In this document: positions 25,238 to 34,943 of the stretch, piece by piece
How the letters are laid out: the number at the start of each line of letters is the position of its first letter
Position numbering within the stretch: position 1 is the stretch's first letter
Assembly: GCA_034180415.1 (NCBI GenBank)
Contig: JAXFOK010000079.1
Location: 1-64,000, forward strand
DNA length: 64,000 nt
Reading direction: 5' to 3'
Origin: CAKMMH01 sp927798255
GTDB taxonomy: Bacteria > Bdellovibrionota_C > UBA2361 > CAKMMH01
Made by a program: the position numbers and the translations under genes
Notes under the pieces: model-generated
What the model saw: only the letters and a program-made list of their open reading frames with translations
Databases searched by the model: none
What the model was told of the DNA's origin: nothing

Positions 25238-26887
25238 TCATTTAGAAAATCTTTGATGCAGTTTTAATAGTTCTTTGTATTTCTCCTGAACTCTTAAGAA
25301 TTCCTCGGTTTCTTTTCCCAATATATCTGGGTGAATTTTTTTAATTTTTTTCCTATAAATCGACTTTATCTCATTTAACGTCACATCATCTTTTGTTAAG
25401 CCAAAAAACTTTAATAATTGAATATACTCTTTCTTTTCCGCTGAATCCTGTTCTGAATCAGTTTGTGTTGAAGATTTCTTACTGTTTTGAAATCTTATAG
25501 TTTTTTGATATTTTTTTACAAGTTTTATATTAAGTACATACCCCAATATAGTTATTGATATCACTGTAAAAAATATCCACAAAAATCTCTTGCAAAACAA
25601 AAACCAACCTTTTGGACTTAACAAAAATACTGAATTATGACCAATATTTGAAAGGACATCGTTCGAAAAATCTTTTTCTCCATGTTGTAATGCTTCCCAA
25701 GCAATAAGGACTCTAATCCTATCATTTCTCATATTCGTATCTGGACGTAATTTTAATAAAACTTCCAATTCAGTTATTATTTTATTTATATTCCAGTTAT
25801 TAATAAGATATTTAACGTGGTTCTCTTGAAAATTTACAACTAAATTTCTTAGCCAAATATTATTCTTTAATATATTCGTAAGATTATTTAAATTTACATC
25901 TTTTAACAAACTATCTTCATAACCTGCATTATCAAATATAACCTTTAATGTATCTATTACCCTTTCTGTAATTTTATTTTCAGGTATCAAAAATAGTAAA
26001 TTTAAAGCTTCTACATATTTTTTCTCATTCAGACTTTTATCAACTAAATCATAAACTTTTTCTATAAAAGTTTTTTGAATAATCTCAAAAAATTTTAAAT
26101 TTTTATAAAATGACAAAGAAATATTTAGTAAAGAATCTGCACTAGAAATCCCCTTAATTTCATTTAATATAATTTTTGTTCTATTTAAATCTGAAAGTGT
26201 TTTTTGATAATACTTATTTGAAAATCCTAAAATTTTTTCTTCTAAACTTACAATTTTTGAAATATTCTTTAATGGATCATCTCTAAGACAATAATCATTT
26301 ATTAAATTATCAAATTCAAGAATAATATTATCCTCATTCTTTAATAAAAATTCTAAAGCTTGCGAACTATCAAAATTACTATCATGTAATGTAACAAATA
26401 ATAATGCTTTGCTTAACTCTTTATTAACAACATTACTTTTTAATATCTTATTTGGAATTTTCTCTTCAAAAAACTGCTTGAAAAATTTTAATGATATTTC
26501 TTCTCGCTGCTCTAATATGAATAAATTATGTTTTTCAATTAATTTAGGATCATCACAGTTATTCACAAACATTAAATACGCAAGAGACGCAACATCATAT
26601 TGATTTTTATTAAACGCATTTTGAAAGATATCAATCAAGCAGTTATTGTCACAAATTTTATAGAACTCATCTAAAGGCAGCTTGCTTATTAAATTTTTTA
26701 TAACATAATAATTTAAATTATCTTTTCTTATTAATTCATTTTCATTTTTTTCAAGACTAATATTTACAAATTCATTGTCTAGAAAATCGATATTATCAAC
26801 AGGAAATTTATGGTCATAGATGTTAATTTCTGCAGCCGTGGCACTACTTACTAAAAAAAATGACAAAATTATAATGCGTTTTAACAT
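25238..26887 (-). CDS. Exported/membrane-anchored protein with a C-terminal J domain
   Basis: A 549-residue protein. It begins with a signal peptide (MLKRIIILSFFLVSSATAA). About 400 residues of helical, repeat-like sequence follow, consistent with a periplasmic alpha-solenoid. One membrane helix at about 430-455 (FLWIFFTVISITILGYVLNI) is followed by a cytoplasmic tail ending in a J domain, with the HPD triad at 519-521 (KKIHPDILGKE). The J domain would recruit DnaK at the inner membrane. This combination of periplasmic sensor-like region and cytosolic J domain is not a standard named family as far as I know. It sits between fliD and a DUF1573 gene on the same strand. Confidence 0.75.
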   Translation of the reverse strand: MLKRIIILSFFLVSSATAAEINIYDHKFPVDNIDFLDNEFVNISLEKNENELIRKDNLNYYVIKNLISKLPLDEFYKICDNNCLIDIFQNAFNKNQYDVASLAYLMFVNNCDDPKLIEKHNLFILEQREEISLKFFKQFFEEKIPNKILKSNVVNKELSKALLFVTLHDSNFDSSQALEFLLKNEDNIILEFDNLINDYCLRDDPLKNISKIVSLEEKILGFSNKYYQKTLSDLNRTKIILNEIKGISSADSLLNISLSFYKNLKFFEIIQKTFIEKVYDLVDKSLNEKKYVEALNLLFLIPENKITERVIDTLKVIFDNAGYEDSLLKDVNLNNLTNILKNNIWLRNLVVNFQENHVKYLINNWNINKIITELEVLLKLRPDTNMRNDRIRVLIAWEALQHGEKDFSNDVLSNIGHNSVFLLSPKGWFLFCKRFLWIFFTVISITILGYVLNIKLVKKYQKTIRFQNSKKSSTQTDSEQDSAEKKEYIQLLKFFGLTKDDVTLNEIKSIYRKKIKKIHPDILGKETEEFLRVQEKYKELLKLHQRFSK

Positions 26888-26911
26888 AATTTTTCTTTTA
26901 TGTGACCTTAT

Positions 26912-27901
26912 TTAGCGAGCTAAGCCATAAACTCCTAACTTTAACTCTTCATAATCAGGATTATTGGTGTAAACTTTAACTACAGCCTTTAAATCTTCAC
27001 TAACATCATCTGAATCAACACTAAGAATTAAATCATACGCCTTCCCTGCATCAGTTTCCACTGCACGTAATTTTATACTACTATCTGTTGATTTTAACTT
27101 AGTTACTTTTAAAGGGACATTTGATAAATTATTAATCCTTACTATTCTTTCTTTAACACCGCCGTCTAAAACACCAAATGAAATCGTACTTGGTGTTAAA
27201 TAAACATCCCCTTGAATTCTTGCAAACACAGGAATATCAACACTAGATTGCGTTCCTCCGATTAAATCGACAACGATTCGATCTCTAAATTCACCCGTAG
27301 GAACAGAATCTTTTAGGAATACTCTTAGTTTTAAATGAGAATCTGTTTTCTCTAACACTTGAACATCTAAATATTTTGACATTCTATACGATTCTCCTAT
27401 TTTTATTGAACCATTTGTCTCAATTGTAACATCCTGAAACGCCTCTCCATCTTTTATTGTTTTAGACCATTTAACGCCATAACTTAATTTTGATGGAAAT
27501 ACTTTTACATTAGTGACGATGTTACCTTTTATCGTAAAAACTTTTTCAGGAGTACCAAGGGCATTTGAATAAACTCTAACTGTCTTATACACATCACCTG
27601 AGAAACCTACTGTTCTAAATACAACTTTTAGATTTGTTTTTTCTTCTGGCCTTAAGACCTTTTTAGCAACATCAGCCACTGTACAACCACAAGACGTTAT
27701 AATTTGTTTTATATGTAAATCTGAATTTCCAGTATTTTTTAATTCAAAAGTATGTTCAACTCTACTTCCTTCAGACACTGAACCAAAATTATACGTAGTA
27801 TTTTCCGAAGAAATTTTTGGAGCTCCCATAGAAGCAGAATATGCCTCAAATACGAAAAATAAACTGCTAACAATAAACGCATAAAATAATTTTATTTTCA
27901 T
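26912..27901 (-). CDS. Secreted DUF1573-domain protein
   Basis: A 329-residue protein with a signal peptide (LFYAFIVSSLFFVFEAYSAS). Residues 35-125 are a DUF1573 Ig-like beta-sandwich: NFGSVSEGSRVEHTFELKNT, then ITSCGCTVAD with the characteristic CGC. Two further Ig-like modules follow, the last beginning near ISFGVLDGGVKERIVRINNL. DUF1573 proteins are periplasmic or surface proteins of unknown biochemical function. It follows accC by 39 bp and precedes the J-domain gene by 24 bp, suggesting one transcript. Confidence 0.85.
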   Translation of the reverse strand: MKIKLFYAFIVSSLFFVFEAYSASMGAPKISSENTTYNFGSVSEGSRVEHTFELKNTGNSDLHIKQIITSCGCTVADVAKKVLRPEEKTNLKVVFRTVGFSGDVYKTVRVYSNALGTPEKVFTIKGNIVTNVKVFPSKLSYGVKWSKTIKDGEAFQDVTIETNGSIKIGESYRMSKYLDVQVLEKTDSHLKLRVFLKDSVPTGEFRDRIVVDLIGGTQSSVDIPVFARIQGDVYLTPSTISFGVLDGGVKERIVRINNLSNVPLKVTKLKSTDSSIKLRAVETDAGKAYDLILSVDSDDVSEDLKAVVKVYTNNPDYEELKLGVYGLAR

Positions 27902-27940
27902 AATAAAAAAAAATACCTTATAAATACAAATTAATTAATA

Positions 27941-29287
27941 CTACGCTAAATTTTTATCTTCTAAAAACTTTGTATAAATATCTGTTGATACGAAATCTTT
28001 ATCACTTAAAATCTTTTTAAAGATATCAATATTGGTTTTTATTCCTTCAATAAAAAACTCATCAAGTGCTATTAATAATTTATTAATGCAATCTTGTCTT
28101 GTGTTACCAAATGCTATAAGTTTTGCAATTAAGGAATCATAATAAGGGGGAATCGTGTATCCCTGATACATCGCAGATTCTACCCTAATTCCCATACCAT
28201 TTGGTTGGTGATATGAAGTAATAGTACCAGGAGATGGCATTTTCGTTTTAGGATCTTCTGCGTTTATTCTTAGCTCAATTGCATGTCCATTAAATGAAAT
28301 ATCTTCTTGACTAACAGATAATCCTTTTCCACTTGCAACGTTTATTTGTTCTTTTACTAAATCTATTTGACTTACCATTTCAGATACCGGATGCTCGACT
28401 TGAAGCCTAGTGTTCATTTCAATAAAATAAAATTTGTCATTTTTTGTATCAACAAGAAATTCCATAGTCCCTAAACTTGAATAATTAACCTCCTTTGCAA
28501 GTTTAATGCTGGCTTCTTCTAGTTTTTTAATTAAACTCTCTGATAAATTTGGAGCTAATGATTCCTCTAATAATTTTTGGTAACGTCTTTGCATTGAACA
28601 ATCTCTTGTCCCGACATGAACTACATTTGAGAACCTGTCCCCAATTATTTGGACTTCAACATGCCTAACTTTTTCTAAAAATTTTTCAACTAAAAGCGTC
28701 CCATCACCAAAAGCATTTTTAACTTCGATAGTAGCTGTATTAAAAGCAAGCTCAAAATCTTGGCTATTTCTTACAATCTTCATTCCTCTTCCACCGCCAC
28801 CAGCACACGCTTTTAAAAGCACAGGAAATCCGATATTTTTTGCGACCTCTAATGCTTCACTAGCTTCTAAAAATCCTTTACTATCTCCAGGAATTGTCGG
28901 AACACCAGCTTTTTCAGCCATCCTCCTAGCTTTTGCCTTATCCCCCATTAAACGTATATGACGAACCTGAGGGCCTATAAAAGTAAGCCCACATCGTCCA
29001 CAAATTTCTGCAAACTCTGCATTCTCACTTAAAAATCCATACCCAGGGTGAACTGCATCTGCCTGAGTAGCCTCTGCAACTGATATAATAGCTGGAATAT
29101 TAAGATAACTTTCGGAAGGCTTAGGACCACCTATGCAAATGCTTTCATCTGCAAGTTTTGCATGTAGTGCTTCATTATCTGCCGTAGAATATACAGCAAC
29201 TGTCTTAAGGCCGAGCTCCTTACAAGCACGAATTATTCTTACTGCTATTTCACCCCTATTTGCTATTAAAACTTTATTAATTGTCAT
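27941..29287 (-). CDS. accC: Acetyl-CoA carboxylase biotin carboxylase subunit
   Basis: A 448-residue ATP-grasp enzyme. It has the biotin carboxylase N-terminal domain (KVLIANRGEIAVRIIRACKE), the glycine-rich ATP lid (KACAGGGGRGMKIV), and FIEMNTRLQVEHPVSEM, the catalytic and bicarbonate site. It carboxylates biotin on AccB with ATP and bicarbonate, the first step of fatty acid synthesis. The gene follows accB by 35 bp, as in most bacteria. Length is normal. Confidence 0.97.
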   Translation of the reverse strand: MTINKVLIANRGEIAVRIIRACKELGLKTVAVYSTADNEALHAKLADESICIGGPKPSESYLNIPAIISVAEATQADAVHPGYGFLSENAEFAEICGRCGLTFIGPQVRHIRLMGDKAKARRMAEKAGVPTIPGDSKGFLEASEALEVAKNIGFPVLLKACAGGGGRGMKIVRNSQDFELAFNTATIEVKNAFGDGTLLVEKFLEKVRHVEVQIIGDRFSNVVHVGTRDCSMQRRYQKLLEESLAPNLSESLIKKLEEASIKLAKEVNYSSLGTMEFLVDTKNDKFYFIEMNTRLQVEHPVSEMVSQIDLVKEQINVASGKGLSVSQEDISFNGHAIELRINAEDPKTKMPSPGTITSYHQPNGMGIRVESAMYQGYTIPPYYDSLIAKLIAFGNTRQDCINKLLIALDEFFIEGIKTNIDIFKKILSDKDFVSTDIYTKFLEDKNLA

Positions 29288-29322
29288 ACGTTATCTATAT
29301 AAATTTTATTGTAAAAATATAC

Positions 29323-29781
29323 TTACTTAATTTTAAAAAGTACTTGTGAAAATTCTACGATTTCAGAGTCTTTAACACATATTTCTTCGACAACACCATC
29401 ACAAGTAGATTCTATCTCATTCATAACCTTCATAGCCTCAATAATGCAAAGAACTTGTCCTTTATGAACCTTATCTCCTATAACTACAAAAGGCTTAGCA
29501 TCAGGAGCAGGCTTTCCGTAGAAAGTTCCTACTATTGGTGATTTTATTAAAGTTACCCCCTCTAGCTCATTATTATCAACCTTTTCTTCCTGCTTTGCTG
29601 TTTCTTCAATTGACCCTTTTAAAGTCTTAGGTGCCGTCTGTTTTACGAAAGGTTCTTTGTTAATCTCGTCAAAGTCTGCTAAATGTAATTTTATATGCTT
29701 ACCATTTTCATTAGACTCATACTCTGAAACTCCGTTTTCCCTTAAGAAGTCAATAAGCTCTTTTAATTCATTAATATCCAT
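29323..29781 (-). CDS. accB: Biotin carboxyl carrier protein of acetyl-CoA carboxylase
   Basis: A 152-residue protein. An N-terminal helical segment (INELKELIDFLRENGVSEYE) is followed by a flexible linker and a biotinyl domain. The biotinylated Lys118 lies in IEAMKVMNEIE, the canonical AMKM-type site with Val in place of Met. It carries carboxybiotin between AccC and the transferase. It precedes accC. Confidence 0.97.
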   Translation of the reverse strand: MDINELKELIDFLRENGVSEYESNENGKHIKLHLADFDEINKEPFVKQTAPKTLKGSIEETAKQEEKVDNNELEGVTLIKSPIVGTFYGKPAPDAKPFVVIGDKVHKGQVLCIIEAMKVMNEIESTCDGVVEEICVKDSEIVEFSQVLFKIK

Positions 29782-29857
29782 AAAAATATTTTCCTTTTAC
29801 ATAATTATCTATTTAATTATTATATAATAAACTCAAAAAGATTTAAAGATGACTAAA

Positions 29858-30895
29858 TTAATGTGTTACACCTATAACTGTATAACAAATTCCATTCTTT
29901 ACAGTTGTATTTTCAGACATTTTACTTGAAAATTTAAAATCATTAGGTAATTTATATTCCCTAATCTCATATACTATTCGTTTAAATGCTTCTTTATAAA
30001 CAGAATTTTTCATATAAGAAACACCTGATTTGATTGAAAAATTTAGAGGAAATTTAATTTTATCTAATAATATCTTTCTAAACTCATCATTATATTGCGG
30101 TTCATATATAGCTTTTGCAGAAACCATTTTACCATGTGCAGAATCAATAATATTTTTCTCGTTACAACTTTTATTAAACAACACATGTGCTTGTATATCA
30201 ATTGGAGATAATTCATTTATAACAATAGATACTTTTGAAAACGCTCTATTAAATATGCTTGATAACTTCCAATCATTATAGGTTAATTCATAACTTCCAT
30301 CTCCCCTATTAACCAATCTCCTTGGACACATAACTATCCCCTGGATATTTCCCTCTCCAAAATCAGGAAGCATTACAAATAAACCGCTTCTAGTTTCATC
30401 TAAGACAAAAAAAGCCTTTCGCATTTTGTGTTTCTTATACTTAAAGGCGATCTTTCGGTTAATTCCTTTATTTTTATTAAAAAATTTAGTTTCTAATTGT
30501 AAATTATCATTATTAAAATTTACCATTATATTTTTTGATGTCGGATTAAAATATTTACTTGAATTACTATCTTTAAAAGATACGCCTATTTCGAAATTAT
30601 GATTAATCGAATAAACAACACCTTGAAAATTAGATGAAAGATTTTTTCTGTCTTCATTTAAAATATTTATTGCATTATTTCTTAGTACGACCTGATTCTC
30701 TGTATCACTATTATAAATTTGCGACTCAATATTCTTAAAAATTTCTTCTGAATAAGGGCTAGTCTCATTGCTTTCAATCATATTTAAATTTAAACTTTGA
30801 AAATCACTATTTTCTTGAGCAAATATATCATTTGATAACCAACAAAAAATGCACAGAAAAAATAATTTAAATAATATAATATTATTTTTCTTCAT
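29858..30895 (-). CDS. Exported protein of unknown function downstream of lgt
   Basis: About 345 residues from the chosen ATG at 30895. A longer frame reaches 30943, but the internal Met at 30895 starts a clean signal peptide (FKLFFLCIFCWLSNDIFAQE), so I prefer it. That start overlaps the end of lgt by 14 bp, suggesting translational coupling. The mature part is a beta-rich sequence without motifs I recognise. The segment between about residues 90 and 190 might be a lipocalin-like or DUF3108-like barrel, but this is not supported by a clear motif. It is predicted to be periplasmic or outer-membrane associated. Confidence 0.6.
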   Translation of the reverse strand: MKKNNIILFKLFFLCIFCWLSNDIFAQENSDFQSLNLNMIESNETSPYSEEIFKNIESQIYNSDTENQVVLRNNAINILNEDRKNLSSNFQGVVYSINHNFEIGVSFKDSNSSKYFNPTSKNIMVNFNNDNLQLETKFFNKNKGINRKIAFKYKKHKMRKAFFVLDETRSGLFVMLPDFGEGNIQGIVMCPRRLVNRGDGSYELTYNDWKLSSIFNRAFSKVSIVINELSPIDIQAHVLFNKSCNEKNIIDSAHGKMVSAKAIYEPQYNDEFRKILLDKIKFPLNFSIKSGVSYMKNSVYKEAFKRIVYEIREYKLPNDFKFSSKMSENTTVKNGICYTVIGVTH

Positions 30896-31676
30896 GTTTA
30901 TTCTTATATAAAAAATGACGCTTAAAATAAAAAAACGAGACAAGACTTATAATAAACATTATAAGTGAAATAAACTGACTTGTAGATATAAGATTAGAAA
31001 TTATAAAACCTCTAATTCCATCGCCTCTAAATTGCTCAGTTATGATACGAATAACAGCATAACACATAAAATATGCACAAAATACTTGACCATCAAAACA
31101 TTTTTTCTTAAAAAGCTTATATAAAATGATAAATAAAACACATAACAAAAAAGATTCATATAATTGTACAGGATGAAGTGCTACACTACGGAGTGCTGGC
31201 TCCACTATCGTGCTATTTTTAAAAGTTACTCCCCAAGGTAGTGTCGTAGGTTTTCCATAACAACAACCTGCCAAAAAACAACCGATACGCCCTATCGCAT
31301 GTCCAAGTGGAAGAACAACCATAAAAATATCTAGAAATTTTAATACTGAAAATTTATATTTCTTACGTATAAAATATAAAAATGGAATAACTGCTAGTGG
31401 CGCGCCATAAAACACAAAACCACTTGTTATATAATTTAAAAGGCTATTTGGCGTATGGATAACTTCATCTAACCTAGTTAAAATATATAACAATTTAGCA
31501 CCTAACAATCCTACTAATAATCCCCAAATTGCAACATCTTCATATAATTTAGGAGAAATACCTTCTTTTTGAGCAAGTTTTTTGGCAATATGCAAACAAG
31601 TTATAAAGGCTATAAATATCATTAAGCCATAACTATATATGTTAATAGGACCTATGGACAACAAAAGAGGATACAT
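30882..31676 (-). CDS. lgt: Prolipoprotein diacylglyceryl transferase
   Basis: A 264-residue polytopic inner-membrane enzyme. The Lgt signature GRIGCFLAGCCYGKPT is present, along with ALHPVQLYES and GQVFCAYFMCYAVIR, and the catalytic Arg lies in the EQFRGDGIRG loop. It transfers diacylglycerol from phosphatidylglycerol to the lipobox Cys of prolipoproteins. Several lipoproteins encoded in this window are its likely clients. It heads the long minus-strand directon and is divergent from rsmE with a 69-bp gap. Confidence 0.96.
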   Translation of the reverse strand: MYPLLLSIGPINIYSYGLMIFIAFITCLHIAKKLAQKEGISPKLYEDVAIWGLLVGLLGAKLLYILTRLDEVIHTPNSLLNYITSGFVFYGAPLAVIPFLYFIRKKYKFSVLKFLDIFMVVLPLGHAIGRIGCFLAGCCYGKPTTLPWGVTFKNSTIVEPALRSVALHPVQLYESFLLCVLFIILYKLFKKKCFDGQVFCAYFMCYAVIRIITEQFRGDGIRGFIISNLISTSQFISLIMFIISLVSFFYFKRHFLYKNKHEEK

Positions 31677-31745
31677 ATAAAATTCCTTGAAGAATGAAAT
31701 TTAAATAATTATTTAAAAATTTAACGTAATATTATACACATTCAT

Positions 31746-32477
31746 ATGAAAATCAAAACTCAAATATTTGAAAAAATATCTTTAATTCCAAGTATTAATG
31801 ATAAATTCTTTATTTCTGATAAGAATATCCATCATTTAAAAAATGTTCTACGTTTAAAACATGGTGATATTATAAAAATCATTTTTAATGAAGATTATGA
31901 AGCGCTAGGTGAAATTGTTGATGTTAAGAAAGAAGTTATTTGTAATATTATTCAAATATCAAAATGCACTAATAACTATAACTTAAATGTAACGGTATGT
32001 TTTGCAATATGTAAAGCTTCACAAAACGAGCTTATTGCAGAAAAATTAACAGAACTTGGTGTTAAAAATATTTATTTTTGGAATTCAGAACATACATCAT
32101 ACAAATTTGAAGGCACAAATGCTAAAAAAGAAAGATTAGAAAAGATTATTGAAGGCGCTTCAAGACAATCAAAGCAAACATTTATTCCAAAATGTGAAAT
32201 TTTTAATTCATTAAATGACGTATTAAAAATTATTTCAAAAGATGATTCAACAATTTTATACTGTTCTCTCGATAATGAAAGAAAAATGATAAGGGACTTA
32301 AAAAATATAAAAAATAATATTTATATTTTTATAGGTCCAGAGGGAGATTTTTCGAGAAACGAATATAATACTTTAAAAAGTTTAGAAAATGCTATTCCAG
32401 TAACTCTGGGAAATTCTGTTTTAAAATCTGAAACAGCAGCAATTGTTGCAACAAGTTTAGTGTTTGGAATGATGTAA
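31746..32477 (+). CDS. rsmE: 16S rRNA (uracil1498-N3)-methyltransferase
   Basis: A 243-residue SPOUT methyltransferase. The N-terminal PUA-like domain contains HHLKNVLRLKHGD. The C-terminal SAM-binding knot has FIGPEGDFSRNEY and LGNSVLKSETAAIVATSLV, the family signatures. It methylates U1498 of 16S rRNA. Length matches the family. Confidence 0.95.
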   Translation: MKIKTQIFEKISLIPSINDKFFISDKNIHHLKNVLRLKHGDIIKIIFNEDYEALGEIVDVKKEVICNIIQISKCTNNYNLNVTVCFAICKASQNELIAEKLTELGVKNIYFWNSEHTSYKFEGTNAKKERLEKIIEGASRQSKQTFIPKCEIFNSLNDVLKIISKDDSTILYCSLDNERKMIRDLKNIKNNIYIFIGPEGDFSRNEYNTLKSLENAIPVTLGNSVLKSETAAIVATSLVFGMM

Positions 32478-32575
32478 TATCAGGAACTCAGGTTTCAGGT
32501 TGCAAGTAGCGGGTATCAGATAGCTCGTTTGTAGAATGTGGATAGCGAAATGCAGAATGCCGATTTTAGGAATAA
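32478..32575. repeat. Intergenic CAGGTATCAG-type degenerate repeat cluster, copy B
   Basis: Between rsmE and the opposing tRNA-Phe gene the sequence holds CAGGTTTCAGGTT, GGGTATCAGATAGC and related words such as GGATAGCG. It has a higher G+C content than the genes and no ORF. Confidence 0.6.
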
Positions 32576-32580
32576 AAAAA

Positions 32581-32653
32581 TGCCCAGAGACAGAATCGAA
32601 CTGCCGACACGAAGATTTTCAGTCTTCTGCTCTACCGACTGAGCTATCTGGGC
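32581..32653 (-). tRNA. tRNA-Phe (anticodon GAA)
   Basis: A complete cloverleaf on the minus strand: acceptor GCCCAGA/TCTGGGC with discriminator A, D-arm TAGCTCAGTCGGTAGAGCA, anticodon stem AAGAC/TCTT-type with loop CTGAAAA giving GAA, and T-arm GGCAGTTCGATTCTGTC. The sequence closely follows the standard bacterial tRNA-Phe. CCA is not encoded. Confidence 0.95.
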
Positions 32654-32717
32654 AAATGTCAAAAACTACTTAGTTATAATACCAAAAAATAAATTTTTTT
32701 CAACAATTTTATAAAAA

Positions 32718-34814
32718 TTAAATTTTAACTAATTTTGTTTTAGATAATTTATCATGCAAAGAATTTTCGCCTAAAATTCCGGCAGTTAACAAAAGATTTA
32801 CTGGCATGCATAAAACCCTAACTAAAATTTGTCTAAGCTTAGGTCTTTCACCATTGTAGCTCTTTAATTCATAAGATAAAATTTTTAACCCTAAACTCGT
32901 TTTAAACACTGTGTACGAAATTGCATAATACAACAATGAAACATAAATTACTGATTTGACAAAAACTAAAACAAATTCAATTAAATACAATGGATTTGAT
33001 GTTATTATACTAGCACTACTAAATGTATTAAGTACCATAAAAAATGAAATTATAGCGCAAACAAAACTTACAAAGCTCATATCAATCATAAATGCACCAT
33101 ACCTTACAAGTGCATTTGCATTTTTTTCAAAAGCCCCATCTTCTGTTTCAAAGGATTCCTCCTTTCGAATCCTCGTTGTTTCTCTATTTAATGACGCATT
33201 ATTTTTTTGATAAGGCATCTTGTGATCATAGTTAGAAGTTTCAGAGCCTAATGTACTAGAATTCAAAGCATGTTGATAATACGTATCACTACTATAATTA
33301 TCACTATATCTTCTACTTCGATATAAATTTTCAGCCTTTAAAGCATTTTCTCTCCTTGTGATTTCTTCTCTTTCTTTCCTTTTTCTTTCTTTCCTTTTAG
33401 CTTCTTTCTTAGCATTTTCTAATCTTTCTTCCTCAAGTCTTTGAGCCTCTAATCTTTGCTGTTCTCTTTGTTTCTCTCTTTGTTTTTCCCTCTGCTCCTC
33501 AATTCTTTTTGATTCTAATACCTCAGCTTGCTTTTCTAAAGCTTCTCTTTTTTCTTGAGCTAACTTTTGAGCCTCAAGATCTCTTTCATATTTAATGTCG
33601 TGAAAATTTTTAGGGGAATTTAACTTTAAACGATTTTTAAACAACGGTGATTGGTTAACACTTTTTGCATTCTCTCTTTCAATTTTTTCATCGATATCTT
33701 GCTTAAAAGAAGATAATTGAGAATAAATTGCAGATTCCATACTATCTGTTAAACTTTCATCTGCTAAATCAAATAAATCTTCTATTTCTGCAGGATCTTC
33801 AACAAATACCACGTCCTCATCTAAATCGACATCCTCTTCTGGAATTGTAACATCTGAAAAAGCTGCTAAATAAAGTTTATCTATTTCAGATAATTCCTCT
33901 TTAGGTTCTAAATTATAATGTTTTTTCCTTCTTTTAAAACGATCTGGTAAAATGTTTCTTCCAAGAACTAGATTAAAATGACTAATTTTTAATTCCAACT
34001 GTTTTATATTTTTATCATAATTAGAAAAAATCGAAGGTTTAAATAGCTTAGCATCTAACCTTTCTTGTTTATTGTCTAAAAGATTATCATCAAATATTTT
34101 TATAGCCGTGTTTTCATAAATATTATCAGAGCTGAAATCACTCTTAAACGCTTCATCTTTATTATTTCTATCAACACTACTAACAACTATATTACTTGCT
34201 AAACTTCCATTAGTTTCTCGGATAGAATTGCTTAATTCATCACTACTTAAATTTAAAGTATCATTATTAACATTTTCACAGTCAAAACCTGTATCATTGT
34301 CCTCAATTAAGACTCTAGCCTTTTGTTCTTTATCCTTTGATAAAATAAAATCAGCCTTCTTTCTTAACTCTGCCCTTTGTATAGCTTCTTGCTCGCGAAT
34401 ATATTCTCTCTCTGCTTTATTAGGACCTAAAATCTTTGCTAAAAGCCCTTTTCTTTTTTTAATTCCACTAAACTCTATTAAATTATCTTTCGGACTTTCC
34501 TTGCTTTCACTTCCTAACTCAATGGAAATCCTTAAATCATCATCATTAACTTCCCTAAGTGTCTGAGATGGCTGCTGATTTGAATCTAAAAAATCCCTAT
34601 TATTAATACTTTCTTTTGTCTTTTGAATTTCCTCTAATAATTCATCTTCACTAGGTATATAACCATCAATATCAATTGCACTCTCTTTCTGCTCATCACC
34701 TTGATTATAACTTAAAGAAGCACTTGTAACGTTTCGTTCATCTTCTGAAAGAGAACCTCTAGGAAACTTTTCATTAAGCTTCATTGATAAATCATCATTA
34801 CTAGCTACTGACAT
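32718..34814 (-). CDS. RDD-family membrane protein with a long charged, coiled-coil N-terminal region
   Basis: A 698-residue protein. The last 130 residues are an RDD domain with three or four helices (YGAFMIDMSFVSFVCAIISF, then FKTSLGLKILSYELK, and a C-terminal LLTAGILGENSLHDKLSKTK). The preceding 560 residues are hydrophilic and largely disordered, acidic in the middle (EDVDLDEDVVFVEDPAEIED, about 325-344), then a strongly charged coiled coil at about 425-490 built of EQQR, EAQR and KERKRKER blocks. The RDD family is poorly understood; some members are transporters or secretion-linked. The giant cytoplasmic extension is unusual. A plausible sigma-70 promoter lies just upstream. Confidence 0.8.
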   Translation of the reverse strand: MSVASNDDLSMKLNEKFPRGSLSEDERNVTSASLSYNQGDEQKESAIDIDGYIPSEDELLEEIQKTKESINNRDFLDSNQQPSQTLREVNDDDLRISIELGSESKESPKDNLIEFSGIKKRKGLLAKILGPNKAEREYIREQEAIQRAELRKKADFILSKDKEQKARVLIEDNDTGFDCENVNNDTLNLSSDELSNSIRETNGSLASNIVVSSVDRNNKDEAFKSDFSSDNIYENTAIKIFDDNLLDNKQERLDAKLFKPSIFSNYDKNIKQLELKISHFNLVLGRNILPDRFKRRKKHYNLEPKEELSEIDKLYLAAFSDVTIPEEDVDLDEDVVFVEDPAEIEDLFDLADESLTDSMESAIYSQLSSFKQDIDEKIERENAKSVNQSPLFKNRLKLNSPKNFHDIKYERDLEAQKLAQEKREALEKQAEVLESKRIEEQREKQREKQREQQRLEAQRLEEERLENAKKEAKRKERKRKEREEITRRENALKAENLYRSRRYSDNYSSDTYYQHALNSSTLGSETSNYDHKMPYQKNNASLNRETTRIRKEESFETEDGAFEKNANALVRYGAFMIDMSFVSFVCAIISFFMVLNTFSSASIITSNPLYLIEFVLVFVKSVIYVSLLYYAISYTVFKTSLGLKILSYELKSYNGERPKLRQILVRVLCMPVNLLLTAGILGENSLHDKLSKTKLVKI

Positions 34815-34873
34815 AAAAACGCCTTCAAGTGAAAAAGAAAATCTACGAAAAAACGATACACAAATTTGTAGTT

Positions 34874-34902
34874 ATGTTATGATATTTTTTTAATAATTTC
34901 AA
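34874..34902 (-). promoter_or_regulatory. Candidate sigma-70 promoter for the RDD gene
   Basis: On the minus strand TTGAAA (34902-34897) is separated by exactly 17 nt from TAACAT (34879-34874). Transcription would start about 50 nt before the RDD ATG. The -10 matches only 4 of 6 consensus bases. Confidence 0.4.
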
Positions 34903-34943
34903 GGGGTTTCTTTTTATAAAAAACCACGTATTAAAATAGCTAT

